A DNA stretch of 64,000 nucleotides from Macrostomum hystrix (GCA_950097015.1 CATNEN010000039.1:2203501-2267500), one strand, 5' to 3'; shown: positions 23,157-34,959, numbered from the stretch's first letter. The notes: generated by a model not told the origin, from the letters alone. A program made the numbers and translations.

Positions 23157-26100
23157 TTAATTAATCTCCAGGTCAATGTGTTTTACTTCGGGAAATTCTT
23201 TCTTAATGCTCGCCTCAATCTCGTTGATCTCTGCGCCGAGAATGTTGGTGATGTTTTCGCCGTGCTTCATCAAAAATGTCAGCGCCTGCTCCTCGGTCTC
23301 GATCACTTTTATCTCCTGTGGGCGAAAAAATGATATAAAGACAGCCTTGCCTATCACCTCACTCCATCGCCTCGTCTTTTATTGTACATCACCACCACCT
23401 CACTCCATCGCCTCGTCTTTTATTGTACATCACCACCACCTCACTCCATCGCCTCGTCTTTTATTGTACATCACCACCACCTCACTCCATCGCCTCGTCT
23501 TTTATTGTACGTCACCACCACCTCACTCCATCGCCTCGTCTTTTATTGTAAATCACCACCACCTCACTCCATTTCCTCGTCTCTCCCCTGTTGTACAGTA
23601 ACCACCACCCACCACCACCCACCACAACACAACATCGCGAAGCTCAATAAAATCGCCTCAATGTACCGCATCATCACTAACAATGACGTCGTGGCTAAAT
23701 ACCCACCTGCAGCAGCTTGCCAGGCTGTTGCGTTTCCAAGTAGCGCATTGTGAGCACAGCGCCGTCAATGTCCACCTCAGCTTTTAGCCGCACCGAGGTG
23801 CCCAGCACGGTGGCCTTACAGTCGTAGATGCCGCGCACAACCTTGTGCCGCTCCATGACTCGCAGCATTGCGTCGCGCTGCTGAACGGGCACACTTTTGC
23901 CTAGCAGAGCCTGGGGGGAATGTAAAAGCTCAGATTATTTTAGGTACTTTAGCGAGAACAAGTTTACCCTAAATTCAAGGCCACGAGACTCGAGGGCATA
24001 GCACCCACTACCGCATCGACTTGACTGCTAAAACACGAAACTTATCACCCAGATATGTGGGATGGAAAGCTACCGATTGGAAGCAGCAAATAACAATGAG
24101 AAGCTGCTAATAACAACCCGAAGCTGCTAAAAAACGGGAATCTACTATGAACAATGGGAACCTGCTGTTAACAATCGGAAGCTGCTATCAGCCACGGGAA
24201 GTTGCTATCAACAAGGGGAAGTTGCTATGAACAAGGTGAAGTTGCTATCAACAAGGGGAAGTTGCTATCAACAAGGGGAAGTTGCTATCAACAAGGGGAA
24301 GTTGATATCAACAAGGGGAAGTTGCTATCAACAAGGGGAAGTTGCTATCAACAAGGGGAAGTTGCTTTTACCAACCTGCGCATTGGTGCGCACAATGAAT
24401 CCGGCAACACCGGCCAGCAGGCATCCGATTGCAACGGCTCCGGCAGCATCGGGGTAAGCGTGCCCAGTCCAGGCGCTCAGGCCCATGCCGATGGTGGCCA
24501 CGCCGACCCCGGCCACGGCGGCCAGGTCCTCCATCAGCACCACATTAGTGGAGGGGTCGTAGCCGGCCATGACAAACTGGCTCAGGCTGATGCGCAATTT
24601 CGCGGCCTCCTGTTGAGCGTGACGAAACGCCATGATCAGAGTAGCGCCTTCGGACAGCAAAGAGCCGCCCATGATCACCATGGCCCAGTAGAGATTGTGC
24701 GGCCCTTCAGCGGCGCCAGACAGTCCGCGCATGCCCTCGTACCAGGCGACAACTGCGCCGCAGAAGAAAATGCCAACGCCGCTAATTAGCGAGGACACAT
24801 TGCGCAACGGAGCGTAGCCGTACGGATGTACATCGTCAGGCCGTTGTAGCGACTGGTGAAGGCCGAACGCCAGAATTATCTGGTTGAGCGTGTCCGCCAG
24901 CGAGTGCACAGTCTCGCCGAGCATGCTGTGCGAGCCCGTGAACCACCAGGCCACGGCTTTGATGCCGGCGTTGGCTGCATTGACGGCCACCGCTGTCAGC
25001 ACAATGCGGCCAGCTTTGGACTGGAATACGCTCTCTCTTGGACGGTCTAGGCTGTCGTTGTACCTGCGCAATGCGAGTGTTTTACGAGCACGAGAATCGG
25101 TTGCATTTTGTTTGAAAGATCAACAATAATAAGCAACCAACAATATTCAAAAGGGCGCGAAGATAGATTGATAAGTGGAGAGTAGCGTAGCTACTCCGGG
25201 TTAGTGAACGAGGCGGGGGAGGGCCGCCTCTATCGACTGCTCTCTCTCGCGTGAGCGCTTGTACTGCCCCACCCCTAGCCCTTGGGGGAGTTTTTAACGC
25301 CGTGCGCGGGCCTCAGGGCAGGCTGCCCTGTCTCGCCCTCGCGTGCTCAATTTTTTTAACCTTTTGTGCCGCTAAGACATAAACTGCAGTAGTGCAAATA
25401 CTGAAGTGGACGGTCTAGAGAACTGCACGGCACGCAAGTTAAGACGGCGGCTCGAAGAAAAGGCCTGTCAAAGACAGGAAAAAAAGGCGACCTTGGTGGA
25501 ACGCCATCGATCGGCTCGTCGCGACGACAACAGCGAGACGCAGACATCAACCAACAGAGGAGCAGAGAGTGGCCCGGGGGGACACAAGGCAGCGTCGGAC
25601 CAGGGCGTTCAGGCGGAGATCGAAGCCGCAGAGAGGCGCATTCGACTGCTGGAGCTCCAAGCGAAAGAGCGGCACTCAGAATAGAGGCCCAAGCAGCGGA
25701 GGATCTCGAACCTCGTTCGGTGCCCGAGAGCCAGGAGAACTTCGGTGAGTTTCTGACTGCAGTCTGCAATGAGGCTACCCCGGGTCATTTTCCAAATTCC
25801 CAAGTAGACGGAATTAGACAACAGAAGCAGGCGCTGCTCATCACTGACTTCCTGGGAGACGCGTCTCGACCGGCCGACGTGGTGCTGGCCCGGTGCAGAT
25901 GGCCAACTTGTGCTGCGCGGAGCCAAGGGAAACAGCCTGAAACCTGAGCAAGTGTCCATTGGGCAGTGGATCATGGCGAACGCTCGAATCCTCGAATGCC
26001 TCCTAAAGTCAGGGCAGCTCAGCGAACAGTCAGTCTCGGAATACCTACACGCCGCATGGGCTCCAAGGACTCGTGATGCATACAGCCACGCCTTCTCACG

Positions 26101-28206
26101 CTGGGAGGGCTTCTGCAAACTACGGGGCGCATCGCCGTCAAACGCGCCTGGTCGCCGCCTTCGTGGAATTCCTGCACCACGACGGGCAGGTCGGTGACTC
26201 GGCCATCCAGCACGCGCTGGCCGCCATCAGCTGGGCTCATCGATTGGCTGACCGACCGGACCCCACCGCCAGCGCAATCGTACAACTGGCTGTGCGTGGA
26301 GCCAGACGACAACGAGCGTAGCTCAAACACCACTGCCGAGCAGCAGAGTCGCTCTCAATGGAGGTCCTGCTCCGAATGTACAACGCCTGCCGACCACGCA
26401 GCCCATTGCAACGCTGCTTCTGGGCTGCCCTTCTATGCGGCTTCTTCGGCCTGCTTAGGTGCGCTAATCTGTTCTCATCGCGCTCCCTGGCCCGCGCCAG
26501 CGACCTGCGATGGCACGGAGACGGAGTCCAGCTCCGCATCCGGACGTCCAAGACCAACCAACTGGGGCGGCGGGACCAGTTCGTCCGTCTGCCGCGACTG
26601 GCTAGAGGTCACCCGCTCTGCCCGACGGAGGCTCTTGCGCAGAATCTCTGCACCAAAAGCATCTGCCCGACCAAGACACCCGACTGGCAACTGTTCAGCT
26701 TCCGCTCCGGCCAGGGCCGGCGCACAATGTCAGCTGCAGGTTTCAACCGGCTCCTCCGCCGCTCCCTCGACGATGGGGGAGTGCCTTCCAGCCAGTTCTC
26801 CGGCCACTCAATGCGACGGAGTGGCGCCTGACACGCTTTCGAAGCGGGGCTCACCGTTGAGGACGTGAAGCAGCTGGGTGGCTGGCGCAGCAATGCCGTT
26901 CTGCGCTACCTCCGCTCTCGGCGTGTTTTGAAGGCCTTTGCGGATGCCGCCCAAGCCAAACCTTCTAACTGCTTACTCCTCCTTTTTGGTGTTCTGGGCT
27001 TTGTTCCCCCCCCTTTGTTCACTTTGCTCGCCACTGCCTCGCCTTCGCCTTACTTCCTCGGCGCTGTTCACTAATTATAAATTGGAGTGAGGTGGGTGTC
27101 TGCGCGAATATCGATCAATAAAAAGGAGTGAGGTGGTTGTCTGCGCGAATATCGATCAGTAAAAAGGAGTGAGGTGGGTGTCTGCGCGAATATCGATCAG
27201 TAAAAAGGAGTGAGGTGGGTGTCTGCACGAATATCGATCAATAAAATGTATTGTGGTTGGTGTCTGCACGAATAGCGATCAATAAAATGGAGAGAGGTGG
27301 GTGCCTGGCACATAGAAATTAAGAAAGGTAGTGTGAGATATACCCACAGAGGCCTGAGGTTAATGTAGCGTAAATTTATAAAGGAACTTAATGACAGGTA
27401 AGGTTGTCAACAACCAAAACAGGGCTAACTTACTGCTCCAGACGTTCTTGCTCTAATGAGTTTCTTCCGTGCAGTTTCTTGAGTGCCTTTTTTATATTGA
27501 ACAGGTTTGTCCGCTCGTCCAGCTGCTGCCTGGAGATCCGTTCGCGCAGTCTGACCAGGGCCTCCTTGCCGCCGTGCTTCTCAAAGGCCAGCGCCTCAAT
27601 ATCGGCCCGATTGTACAGCTCTATGCGGACATTGTGCGAGTAGGGACTGCGGCTAGAGTATTTAGTCAGCTTGTCTAGGTCGGAGAACTCCAACACGTAC
27701 TCGCGCATCGCTCGGAGAGGAGTGATAAAGTGCATCGACTTCACAGAGCCATCGTATCTGGGGGTGAGGAGGTTGCGGAAAAAGTCGCTGCTTCAAAGCC
27801 TTGCAAACTGTGATAAAAATTTACGAATTAAATTAGCAGGTAATAAGGCTCACTTAACGTCAGTCTTTATTCGGGGCACCACTTTGATGCTTGGCTTTGC
27901 AGCAGCAGCAGCAGCAACTGCAGCTGTTGCAGGACTTGCTGCAAAACCACCAGCGGAAGCAACAGCAGCAGAAGCTGTGGGAGGACTTGCTGCAGAATCA
28001 GCAGCCAACGCTTCAGCTGCAGGTTTGCCAACGCGGCCAGAGCTGTCCGGCGAAGATGACGACGAGGCTGAAGACGACAGCAACAGACGGCAGGGTTTCA
28101 GAGGCGCAGCTGTGACGGATGACAGCAGCAGGCTACGGAGTGGCGCCAAGTGCTGCATTTTAGTGGGCTGCAGAAGCAGCCACAAGCGGTGGCAGTTGGC
28201 GGGCAT
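23157..28206 (-). CDS. SLC30A9: Mitochondrial zinc transporter SLC30A9 (ZnT9), cation diffusion facilitator family
   Basis: Minus-strand exons 28206-27854, 27757-27434, 25063-24376, 23910-23707 and 23315-23157 join in phase (2, 2, 0, 0) to 575 residues, close to the 568 of the human protein. Residues 1-118 are Ala/Ser-rich with a basic start (MPANCHRL...) and fit a mitochondrial targeting region. Exon 2 matches the family's conserved N-domain (FITPLRAMREYVLEFSDLDK). Exon 3 holds the membrane part: MLGETVHSLADTLNQ, HPYGYAPLRNVSSLISGVG, GSLLSEGATLIMA and DPSTNVVLMEDLAAV. Exons 4-5 form the cytosolic-type C domain (LKAEVDIDGAVL, LMKHGENITNILGAEINEIE, ending HIDLEIN). SLC30A9 is known to move zinc out of the mitochondrial matrix. 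Introns 2, 3 and 4 each carry their own minisatellite, and intron 2 also carries a recombinase element. Confidence 0.96.
23358..23590. repeat. Minisatellite, 41-bp unit, about 5.5 copies, in SLC30A9 intron 4
   Basis: CTCACTCCATCGCCTCG recurs at 23358, 23399 and every 41 bp after. It begins 43 bp from the acceptor side of exon 5. Confidence 0.88.
24170..24368. repeat. Minisatellite, 20-bp unit, about 9 copies, abutting the SLC30A9 exon 3 donor
   Basis: The unit is AAGTTGCTATCAACAAGGGG. The array ends about 8 bp from the minus-strand splice donor at 24375. Degenerate precursors (GAAGCTGCTAATAACAACCC) extend toward 24,090, so divergence grows away from the splice site. Confidence 0.9.
25201..27074 (+). 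mobile_element. Tyrosine-recombinase transposon (Crypton-like), in SLC30A9 intron 2
   Basis: GC-rich island of 1.87 kb opposite in orientation to the host gene. It encodes a broken tyrosine recombinase and no reverse transcriptase. The ends carry a 9-bp inverted match: TTAGTGAAC at 25201-25209 and GTTCACTAA at 27066-27074. A perfect palindrome CAGGGCAGGCTGCCCTG sits at 25314-25330. Absence of RT/RNase H argues against DIRS or Ngaro and for a Crypton-type or stand-alone element. Confidence 0.65.
25406..27000 (+). pseudogene. Decayed tyrosine recombinase of the Crypton-like element
   Basis: The reading passes through at least three frames: 25406-25684, 25720-25947, 25910-26197, then 26073 onward, with a stop near 26319 and another (TGA) at 26829. 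The N-terminal part is charged and helical (EIEAAERRIRLLELQAKE). A SAM-like core-binding part follows (SVSEYLHAAWAPRTRDAYSH). The catalytic part shows Arg I in FFGLLRCANLF, then GHSMRRSGA, KQLGGWRSNAVL and the tyrosine in RYL. These are the R...HxxR...W...Y elements of the family. It is inactive as it stands. Confidence 0.75.
27084..27310. repeat. Minisatellite, 41-bp unit, about 5-6 copies, in SLC30A9 intron 2
   Basis: GGAGTGAGGTGGGTGTC recurs at 27084, 27125, 27166 and 27207, then degrades. It starts 10 bp after the recombinase element's right end and ends about 120 bp from the exon 2 donor. Confidence 0.85.
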
Positions 28207-28419
28207 AGCTCACAAATCAGTCAGTTTTGTCAAATTGTTAGAATCGGTGCACGAGTGCTCATGTTGCCACTTTGCCAAAACCTGCCGCTAACAGCTGAAA
28301 GCTAATGAGAGAAGCTCGCGTTAGAAACAAGAATAGGAATATAAACTTAATGTTATGGCCTCTTAAAATTTATGCTGGTTGAGTACCAATATCTGTGGAA
28401 TGAGTACGAAGAGATAGTA

Positions 28420-28800
28420 CTGGGATGGAGAAGGTTGGGGAGAAAGGAATGCGGATGGAGAAGGTTGAGAATATGGGAATGCGCATGGAGAAGGTTGGGG
28501 AGATGGGAATGCGAATGGAGAAGGTTGGGGAGATGGGAATAAGGATGGAGAAGGTTGGGGAGATGGGAATGCGGATGGAGAAGGTTGGGGAGATGGGAAT
28601 GCGGATGGAGAAGGTTGAGAATATGGGAATGCGCATGGAGAAGGTTGGGGAGATGGGAATGCGAATGGAGAAGGTTGGGGAGATGGGAATGCGGATGGAG
28701 AAGGTTGGGGAGATGGGAATGCGGATGGAGAAGGTTGGGAAGGTGGGAATGGGGATGGAGTATGTTGAGGAGATGGGAATAAGGATAGTAAACTTGAAAA
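28420..28800. repeat. Minisatellite, 30-bp unit, about 12-13 copies
   Basis: Unit core ATGGAGAAGGTTGGGGAGAT with period 30. It lies 210 bp upstream of the SLC30A9 start, in the gap to EIF2B2. Long open frames on both strands here are products of the repeat. Confidence 0.9.
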
Positions 28801-29058
28801 CAAAGAAGAAAGTGTAGAGAAAGTTAGAAATTAAAAAAAATTAAGGAAGACGAAATCTAACCGACACAGAATAAATTAAATTAAATCTTAAATACTTTTC
28901 ACCTTTTGTAATGCACAGCAAAATGATTATCTAATAAATTTCGCATATATTTCATCACCAATTTAAGCAAGACAATCCATTACTGAAACAAACACATAAT
29001 TACAAACTCCTACAGACACATAAGTTACATGCCGACTAAGATTCCAGACTGTCCGGAA

Positions 29059-29408
29059 TCATACTGCGCATAGTCTAGCAATCCAGTCCTCAGGCTGTCC
29101 GCAATCATACTGAGCATAGTCTAGCAATCCAGTCCTCAGGCTGTCCGCAATCATACTGAGCATAGTCTAGCAATCCAGTCCTCAGGCTGTCCGCAATCAT
29201 ACTGAGCATAGTCTAGCAATCCAGTCCTCAGGCTGTCCACAATCATACTGAGCATAGTCTAGCAATCCAGTCCTCAGGCTGTCCGCAATCATACTGAGCA
29301 TAGTCTAGCAATCCAGTCCTCAGGCTGTCCACAATCATACTGAGCATAGTCTAGCTATCCAGTCCTCAGGCTGTCCGCAATCATACTGAGCATAGTCTCA
29401 CTGAGCAT
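29059..29408. repeat. Minisatellite, 46-bp unit, about 7.5 copies, touching the EIF2B2 stop
   Basis: TCATACTGAGCATAGTCTAG recurs at 29059, 29105, 29151 and so on with period 46. The last partial copy (ACTGAGCATAGT) stops about 8 bp from the EIF2B2 stop codon, so the array forms the start of its 3' UTR. Confidence 0.9.
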
Positions 29409-29415
29409 AGTTACA

Positions 29416-31095
29416 TCACTCCGCATCAATGCAATAGTCATCCTGATGATACTGCTCAGCCAGGCAGCGGTGAAGGTGGGAAGGCGCCAATCCACCTAGG
29501 TTGGTGACGAACAGAGTAACAAGGCCTGGGGGCACCAGGTCGTATTTGGGACAGTGCACCTCGGCAAACGACAGGCTCTCCTCTAGCAGGCAAGCCGGAT
29601 TCAGGTAGACATTAGCCCGCTCAACACTGTGATAGGCCGGGGCGAGCTTGTGCGCCGGGGCGCAGACCAGCACGGGCACGGAGTGACGCTTGGCGGCCAG
29701 CAGCAGGCCGTGGGTGCCGCACTCGGCCCGCAGGCCGCCGTCGGCGAATACAGTCTGAGCGGACAGCAGACAGCGGTGGACACGCGACATTGCGGCAAAG
29801 GCGTGCGCATCGGCAATTAGGGTGGCTTCGATCTGAAGGTTTCATAAGTCGAGTTGAGCGTAAGTGGGGTTGGTGTCTTCGTGCCGAAATGTGAAAAAGC
29901 GGAGTGAAGAGGGTGTCAAAGTGCAAAGAGAGACGAAAAGACGGAATGGGGAGGGTGTCAAAGCGCAAAGAGAGACGAAAAGACGGAGTGGGGAGGGTGT
30001 CAAAGCGCGGAGAGAGACGAAAAGACGGAGTGGGGAGGGTGTCAAAGCGCGGAGAGAGACGAAAAGACGGAGTGTGAGGGTGTCAAAGCGCGGAGAGAGA
30101 CGAAAAGACGGAGTGGGGAGGGTTTCAAAGCGCGGACAGAGACGAAAAGGCGGAGTGGGGAGTCTGTGCGCACAGAAGAGAAGAATAAGGCGTGATCAGG
30201 AGAGATTTATTTGCACTGAAAGTACCGTTAAAAATTTCCATGGAGAGGGTGTTATTGAATTATGAAGGCAGATCTCTTTCCTTAACAAATTTACTAAGCA
30301 AAATACCTCTCATAAGTTTCGTGTACTTTAGCGTCCTAACTAGAGGCATAATGAGCCCGAATACCTAAGACAATGAACGCACCTGTGGCACAGATTTTAG
30401 CAGCTGCAGCATCCGAGTCCCAGTGAAATTTGGTCCCGAGTCGCAAACAATGACTTGAAATTTTCGATTAGCCGCAGCCGTTCTCAGCACCTGGGCCACA
30501 GTGTGTGAGTAGCCCAAGGTCAGCACGACCTCGTTCTCGCCAATGTGCGCGGCACCGTGGCCGCATAGGTCATCCAGGCTAGTTTCCAGCTCCAGCATCA
30601 GCTCCTTGATAGCGGCCGGCAGGGAGTCGCGCAGTTTGTCGACTTTTACCTGGGATTCGACAGTTTGTTAGAAATAAATGCCCCGGTAATATTGACTCCT
30701 TTGCTAGAACATTCGACTTCAGATTTATCTGTTTCAGATTCTATTTTATAAAATGGGGAGACAAGGGACCTCACTTGGCTATAGTCGATGGGCCGCTCGC
30801 TAAACAGATTGTTCTGCAGCGAACTAAGCAGCTGAGCCCCAGCTCCAAGGCTGTGGACGGCCTCTTCCCTCACAATCTTCAGCACTCGCCGGCAGGCATT
30901 CTGTGATACAGCGTCGACTGGGTCGCGACCGGCACAGACGGCGGCCTCGCGACGCACCAGCCGGATGAGGTCGGCGGCTGTGGCGGCTGACTCTCCCTGC
31001 TGCTTCTGCAGCAGCTTTGCCAGGCGACGGACAACTTTGAGTGCCAGCTGATTAGAGTGAACTTCGTTCACTGACTGCTGCTGCTGCTGCTGCAT
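29416..31095 (-). CDS. EIF2B2: Translation initiation factor eIF2B, beta subunit
   Basis: Minus-strand exons 31095-30775, 30649-30383 and 29832-29416 join in phase 0 to 334 residues (human 351). It begins MQQQQQQSVNEV. The N-terminal helical domain shows DLIRLVRREA and RRVLKIVREEA. The Rossmann-like C domain shows HIGENEVVLTLGYSHTVAQV, NRKFQVIVCDSGPNFTG, IEATLIADAHAFAAMSRV, FADGGLRAECGTH, VPVLVCAPAHKL and DLVPPGLVTLFVTNLGG, ending near YHQDDYCID. All are hallmarks of eIF2B-beta, a regulatory subunit of the nucleotide-exchange factor that reloads eIF2 with GTP and that senses phosphorylated eIF2. Intron 2 carries a 42-bp minisatellite. It is transcribed in the same direction as SLC30A9, 1.2 kb upstream of it. 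Confidence 0.95.
29885..30170. repeat. Minisatellite, 42-bp unit, about 7 copies, in EIF2B2 intron 2
   Basis: Unit core GAAAAGACGGAGTGGGGAGG with period about 42. It starts about 50 bp from the exon 3 acceptor at 29832. Confidence 0.88.
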
Positions 31096-31099
31096 TTTG

Positions 31100-31835
31100 C
31101 TGCTTATTCAACAGAAATTATTTTATTCAAGATCAGTTTGTCTTAGCTTTCTGCACAGTGCCTACATAGAATAAATAAAGGAAAATTTAGTTTAAAATTT
31201 GTTTAAAAATTTTTAGGTTTGTTTATAAAAGGTAATCACTTTTTAGCTAGTCTTAAAGATGGTCTAAGGCAGCTAAATGAAAAAAATGATAACAATGGTT
31301 GGCTTGCTCTGTGTAAAGAATAGGAAACTTAGTTTTTAGAAAAAAACAAGTCTTGCCCCTTTCCTATAGGGGGCACATGCGACTCTTGTAAATTTCTCCT
31401 TGTTTCTTTAGTCTACTGTGCATTTTCTGCCAAAAATTTAGTAGAAACCCAGTATTTATATGCCTAAATCAGAAAAACACCCCATTGTGGGCTAAATACT
31501 CAGCAATACCCCAAAAAATAGGCAAATCCTCACAAAACTGGTAAAATATCCACTGGAAATTTGACTAATTTATCCCCAATTATCTCCCTTTCAGCATACT
31601 GCCCCCTGCCCCCTAAGCCTTTGATTACTCTAAAGGGAGCCATTGTCTTTATGTGTTATAATATCATCTTAATGCTTAAATCATATTTCAATGCAGCAGT
31701 CAGACTGTAGCCTTAATATGCTCATACAAATTACAAATATGATGCCATTTGCAATCATCTAATTGCATCTGTTTCCATATCAATTAGCAACTTTTCCTAA
31801 TCTCATAGCAGATTACCAATATGATTATTTACTAT
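31100..31835. other. AT-rich sequence upstream of EIF2B2
   Basis: No gene seen. It should contain the EIF2B2 promoter. A run of small hairpin-like G/C blocks (CCCCTTTCCTATAGGGGGC near 31,356) stands out in otherwise AT-rich DNA. Confidence 0.35.
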
Positions 31836-32125
31836 TGCTGCTGGGGGGAATTAGTTCTCTGCTGCTCAGGGGGGGAATTAGTTATTTGCTGCTGGGGGGA
31901 ATTAGTTCTCTGCTGCTCGGGGGGGGGAATTAGTTCTCTGCTGCTGGGGGGGAATTAGTTCTCTGCTGCTGGGGGAATTAGTTCTCTGCTGCTGGGGGAA
32001 TTAGTTCTCTGCTGCTCGGGGGAATTAGTTCTCTGCTGCTGGAGGGAAATTAGTTATTTGCTACTGAGGGGACATTAGTTCTCTGCTGCTTGGGGGACAT
32101 TGGTTTTTTACTGCTGAGGGGATAG
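31836..32125. repeat. Minisatellite, 21- to 26-bp unit with variable G-run
   Basis: GAATTAGTTCTCTGCTGCT repeated about 11 times, the copies differing mainly in the length of the G tract (3-8 G). Tract-length change suggests slippage. Confidence 0.85.
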
Positions 32126-32725
32126 TATTCACATGTACCTCAGTAGCATTAAGCTAAGTTGTATCAAACGTAAGTTACTTGTTTAATTCTGCCCCAATGG
32201 GGCTCTTGGTGTAGAGACCGGATGTCTCAGTATGTATTCGAGATCAGACTGACTATTTTTGTATTTAGTGAGAATTCAAATTCTCTTTGATTCGCAATCA
32301 TGTATATTCGCAATCAGGGAAATTATTACTGACGAAATAGGTTTTCGTTTTTGTTTGCTTTCAGGTGTGTTTTGTCCTTCCTTCTGGTGCATTGCACCAG
32401 ATTTTTTGTCTGACCAGTAGTACTCCCCGAAGGGGTGCAAAACTTGCTAGTTATTTACTATATGTGAAATTACATAAATTTGCTTTTCATTTTTTTGTAA
32501 CAAATTGCCACTTGTGCAAATAAAAAATGATCCTTGTAATTGTAAAACTAAATCTGATAAAAAGAAATTTTCTCTGGATTTCAAAACTCTAAAGATAAAG
32601 ATTCAGGTTTTGGGATTTAATATCTTTAAATAAATCTAATTGACCAGATCAGCCATTAAAATTAAAAAGAAGCCAGTGCATACCTTTGCCACTGTCAAAT
32701 GTTTACCGCTATTTGCTGTCTGTTT

Positions 32726-33212
32726 GGTCCCAGGTCATTTCGGTGACAAGACATTTCGGTGACAGTTATTTCGGTGACAGAATTGGTCAGTTTGGTGACA
32801 ACTATTTTTGCACCTAAATATGTTGAGAAAACTGCCTTCCACGATCCAGCAGCTGCTTAAAGCCTGCACTCGCCTTGTCAATCCAAAACTTGAAAAAAGA
32901 TTATTATACACATTTAATTAGGAACGAATAACTATTGAAACTATTGACTACTCATTAAATAGATTAATAATTTAACTCATTTAAAGTAAAACCCAGACTT
33001 AATCAGAGTGATGCAGCTTCTTATTAATACTTTTAGCATCATTTAATTAATATTTTATATGTGTGCATAGTTAAAATGGAAGTCTGTTTTTTAGCATATT
33101 TAGGTGCAAAAATAGTTGTCACCAATCTGACCAATTGTGTCACTGAAATGACTTAAGTTGTCACTGAAATGACTGTCACCGAAATGTCTTGTCACTGAAA
33201 TGACCTGGGACC
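32726..33212. mobile_element. Non-autonomous DNA transposon, 5-bp target duplication TGTTT
   Basis: Terminal inverted repeats of about 100 bp: GGTCCCAGGTCATTTC at the left and its complement at the right. Flanks TGTTT occur at 32721-32725 and 33213-33217. Inside each terminus TTTCGGTGACA or a close variant is repeated several times, typical of subterminal transposase-binding motifs. Length is 487 bp with no coding sequence. Confidence 0.75.
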
Positions 33213-33595
33213 TGTTTAGACTGTATTTATGCCATAGTCAGGAAGGTGGCCTTTTTTGTCAAAAATTCCGGCGTGCATAGGCATAGCCAAAGATATTTGG
33301 CGTACATTCTGCATACATTTGGTCTGCCTTGCAACAGTTGGCGTACATTCAGCATATGCCATGTACGCCGCAAATATGTGGCATGATATGGGATATAAGG
33401 TTGGCATATGAGGCAGTGCTAATTCTCTATTATGTCTACCGTATATTCTTATTCAAATCTCTGCCAAAACTTTACGGTAATCTTTGGGTGTGTTGCTAAG
33501 AATGAGTTAAAATAAGTTAAAATGACATAAAATAGTTAAAAATTGTAATTTTAACATCTTCAGTTACTAGTACATCTTCAGTAGTTGGTATAGTA

Positions 33596-33876
33596 CATAC
33601 ATGCGCAACCTCCCAAATCTTAGCCAGCCGTGCGACTTAGTTTTTGCTCTCATTTGCGACTTAGTTCATTTCATTACTCTATTTACGACTTAGTTTGCTC
33701 TCATTTGCTCTCTTTTTCTCTCCCCTTTTTCCTTTTCTTCCCGCCTTCTTTTTTTGTCCCTTGGTCCCCCCTTTGATTTTTTTGCGCTTGGTCTATTGGT
33801 TTTTGCGACTTACCTTGCTTGGCCCTCATTTCACCCGGCCAGTTCAGCCGGGTCGGCTGGGTGTTGCGCATGTATG
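33596..33876. mobile_element. Nested hAT-like MITE, 8-bp target duplication GTATAGTA
   Basis: Inverted termini CATACATGCGCAAC / GTTGCGCATGTATG, flanked by GTATAGTA at 33588-33595 and 33877-33884. Internal GCGACTTAGTTT motifs recur. Length 281 bp. Confidence 0.7.
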
Positions 33877-34394
33877 GTATAGTACAACAACCAAACTTGT
33901 TGTATATTCGATGCAACAGAAGGTTTTTACTTTATTATAATACACCATACATGGATACAAATCGTGACGTCGACAATGTTAGAAGCAGAATTAATGCCTG
34001 AATCTGCTAAATTGTATTAATTAGGGGGCCTACCACCTTTGGCTTTACTGGCTTACTCTGTTGCTGCAAACTCAAAATTCTGAATTCAAATGGCTCAATT
34101 TGCTTTGCTTGAAAGCTTGAAAGCTTGATAACAATAAGCTGATAAGCACACTAACAGAAATATGCACAAGCACTGCACTATGCCACCAATCGGAACAGCA
34201 TCCAGTGAGCGGCTGCTGGACCGAGCTGCAAAGCTCTTCTATGCTGGAGATGCCAACTGTGGACTGCGGCAGCATCGTGGGCTGCTGTTTTTTGACCCTA
34301 GAGGTCGAGGTGTTGACAAGTACGACATCAGCAAAGTTATCAACCGGCGCCACACTCAGGACTCGCATGTCCGTTCATCGGTGTCCATTCAGTG

Positions 34395-34959
34395 CCATAG
34401 TCCGGATCATGCTGGACTTACGCCGTAGGAAAAATCCAACATTTTTTGGCACTTACGCCAGACTTACGCCAACCAAAAAAGGTCCCTCTGACTTACGCCA
34501 CCCAAAAAAAGGTCCTTCACAAATCATGTTAATCGGTGATTAATTAAATTCAGAAGTTGCAACTGTTTAAAAATCTCACAAGTTGCAAATTCTAAATCAA
34601 GTATCAAAGTAAGCATCTTAAAGCTAAAAAAACTTTTGCTATCCTTCAATAGATATTCTGCTATCTCATTTATACGAACTGCAATATTTTAATGAACTTT
34701 GTTTTAATGCTGCTCCTAATTAACGCAAACATCATATTTAACGCAAATGTGTTATGTTCTATAGTGATACATTTGATCGTGAATGATCTCATTTGTGCTA
34801 ACATTTACGCCACTTGATTTATGCCATGTACTTACGCCAAGCACTTACGCCAAGGCACATTTTGGCCTATACTTACGCCAAGCACTTACGCCAGCCTCCG
34901 ATCCCAAACCAGATTTACGCCGGAGATCTCCGGCGTAAACGACATGATCCGGACTATGG
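34395..34959. mobile_element. Nested hAT-like MITE, 8-bp target duplication ATTCAGTG
   Basis: Inverted termini CCATAGTCCGGATCATG with complement at the right, flanked by ATTCAGTG at 34387-34394 and 34960-34967. CTTACGCCA motifs repeat near both ends. Its first eight bases (CCATAGTC) equal those of the enclosing element, so the two are probably related families. Confidence 0.8.

Noticed and set aside
25201-27074. DIRS or Ngaro retrotransposon
   Set aside because: The recombinase resembles theirs, but there is no reverse transcriptase, RNase H or split repeat within the element.
27850-28291. Plus-strand open frame of 206 codons, alanine-rich
   Set aside because: It is the antisense shadow of SLC30A9 exon 1, whose Ala/Ser codons keep both strands open.
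28363-28817. Proline/serine-rich or methionine-rich protein next to SLC30A9
   Set aside because: Both strands are open through the 30-bp repeat. Ten residues per unit repeat exactly, with no independent coding signal.
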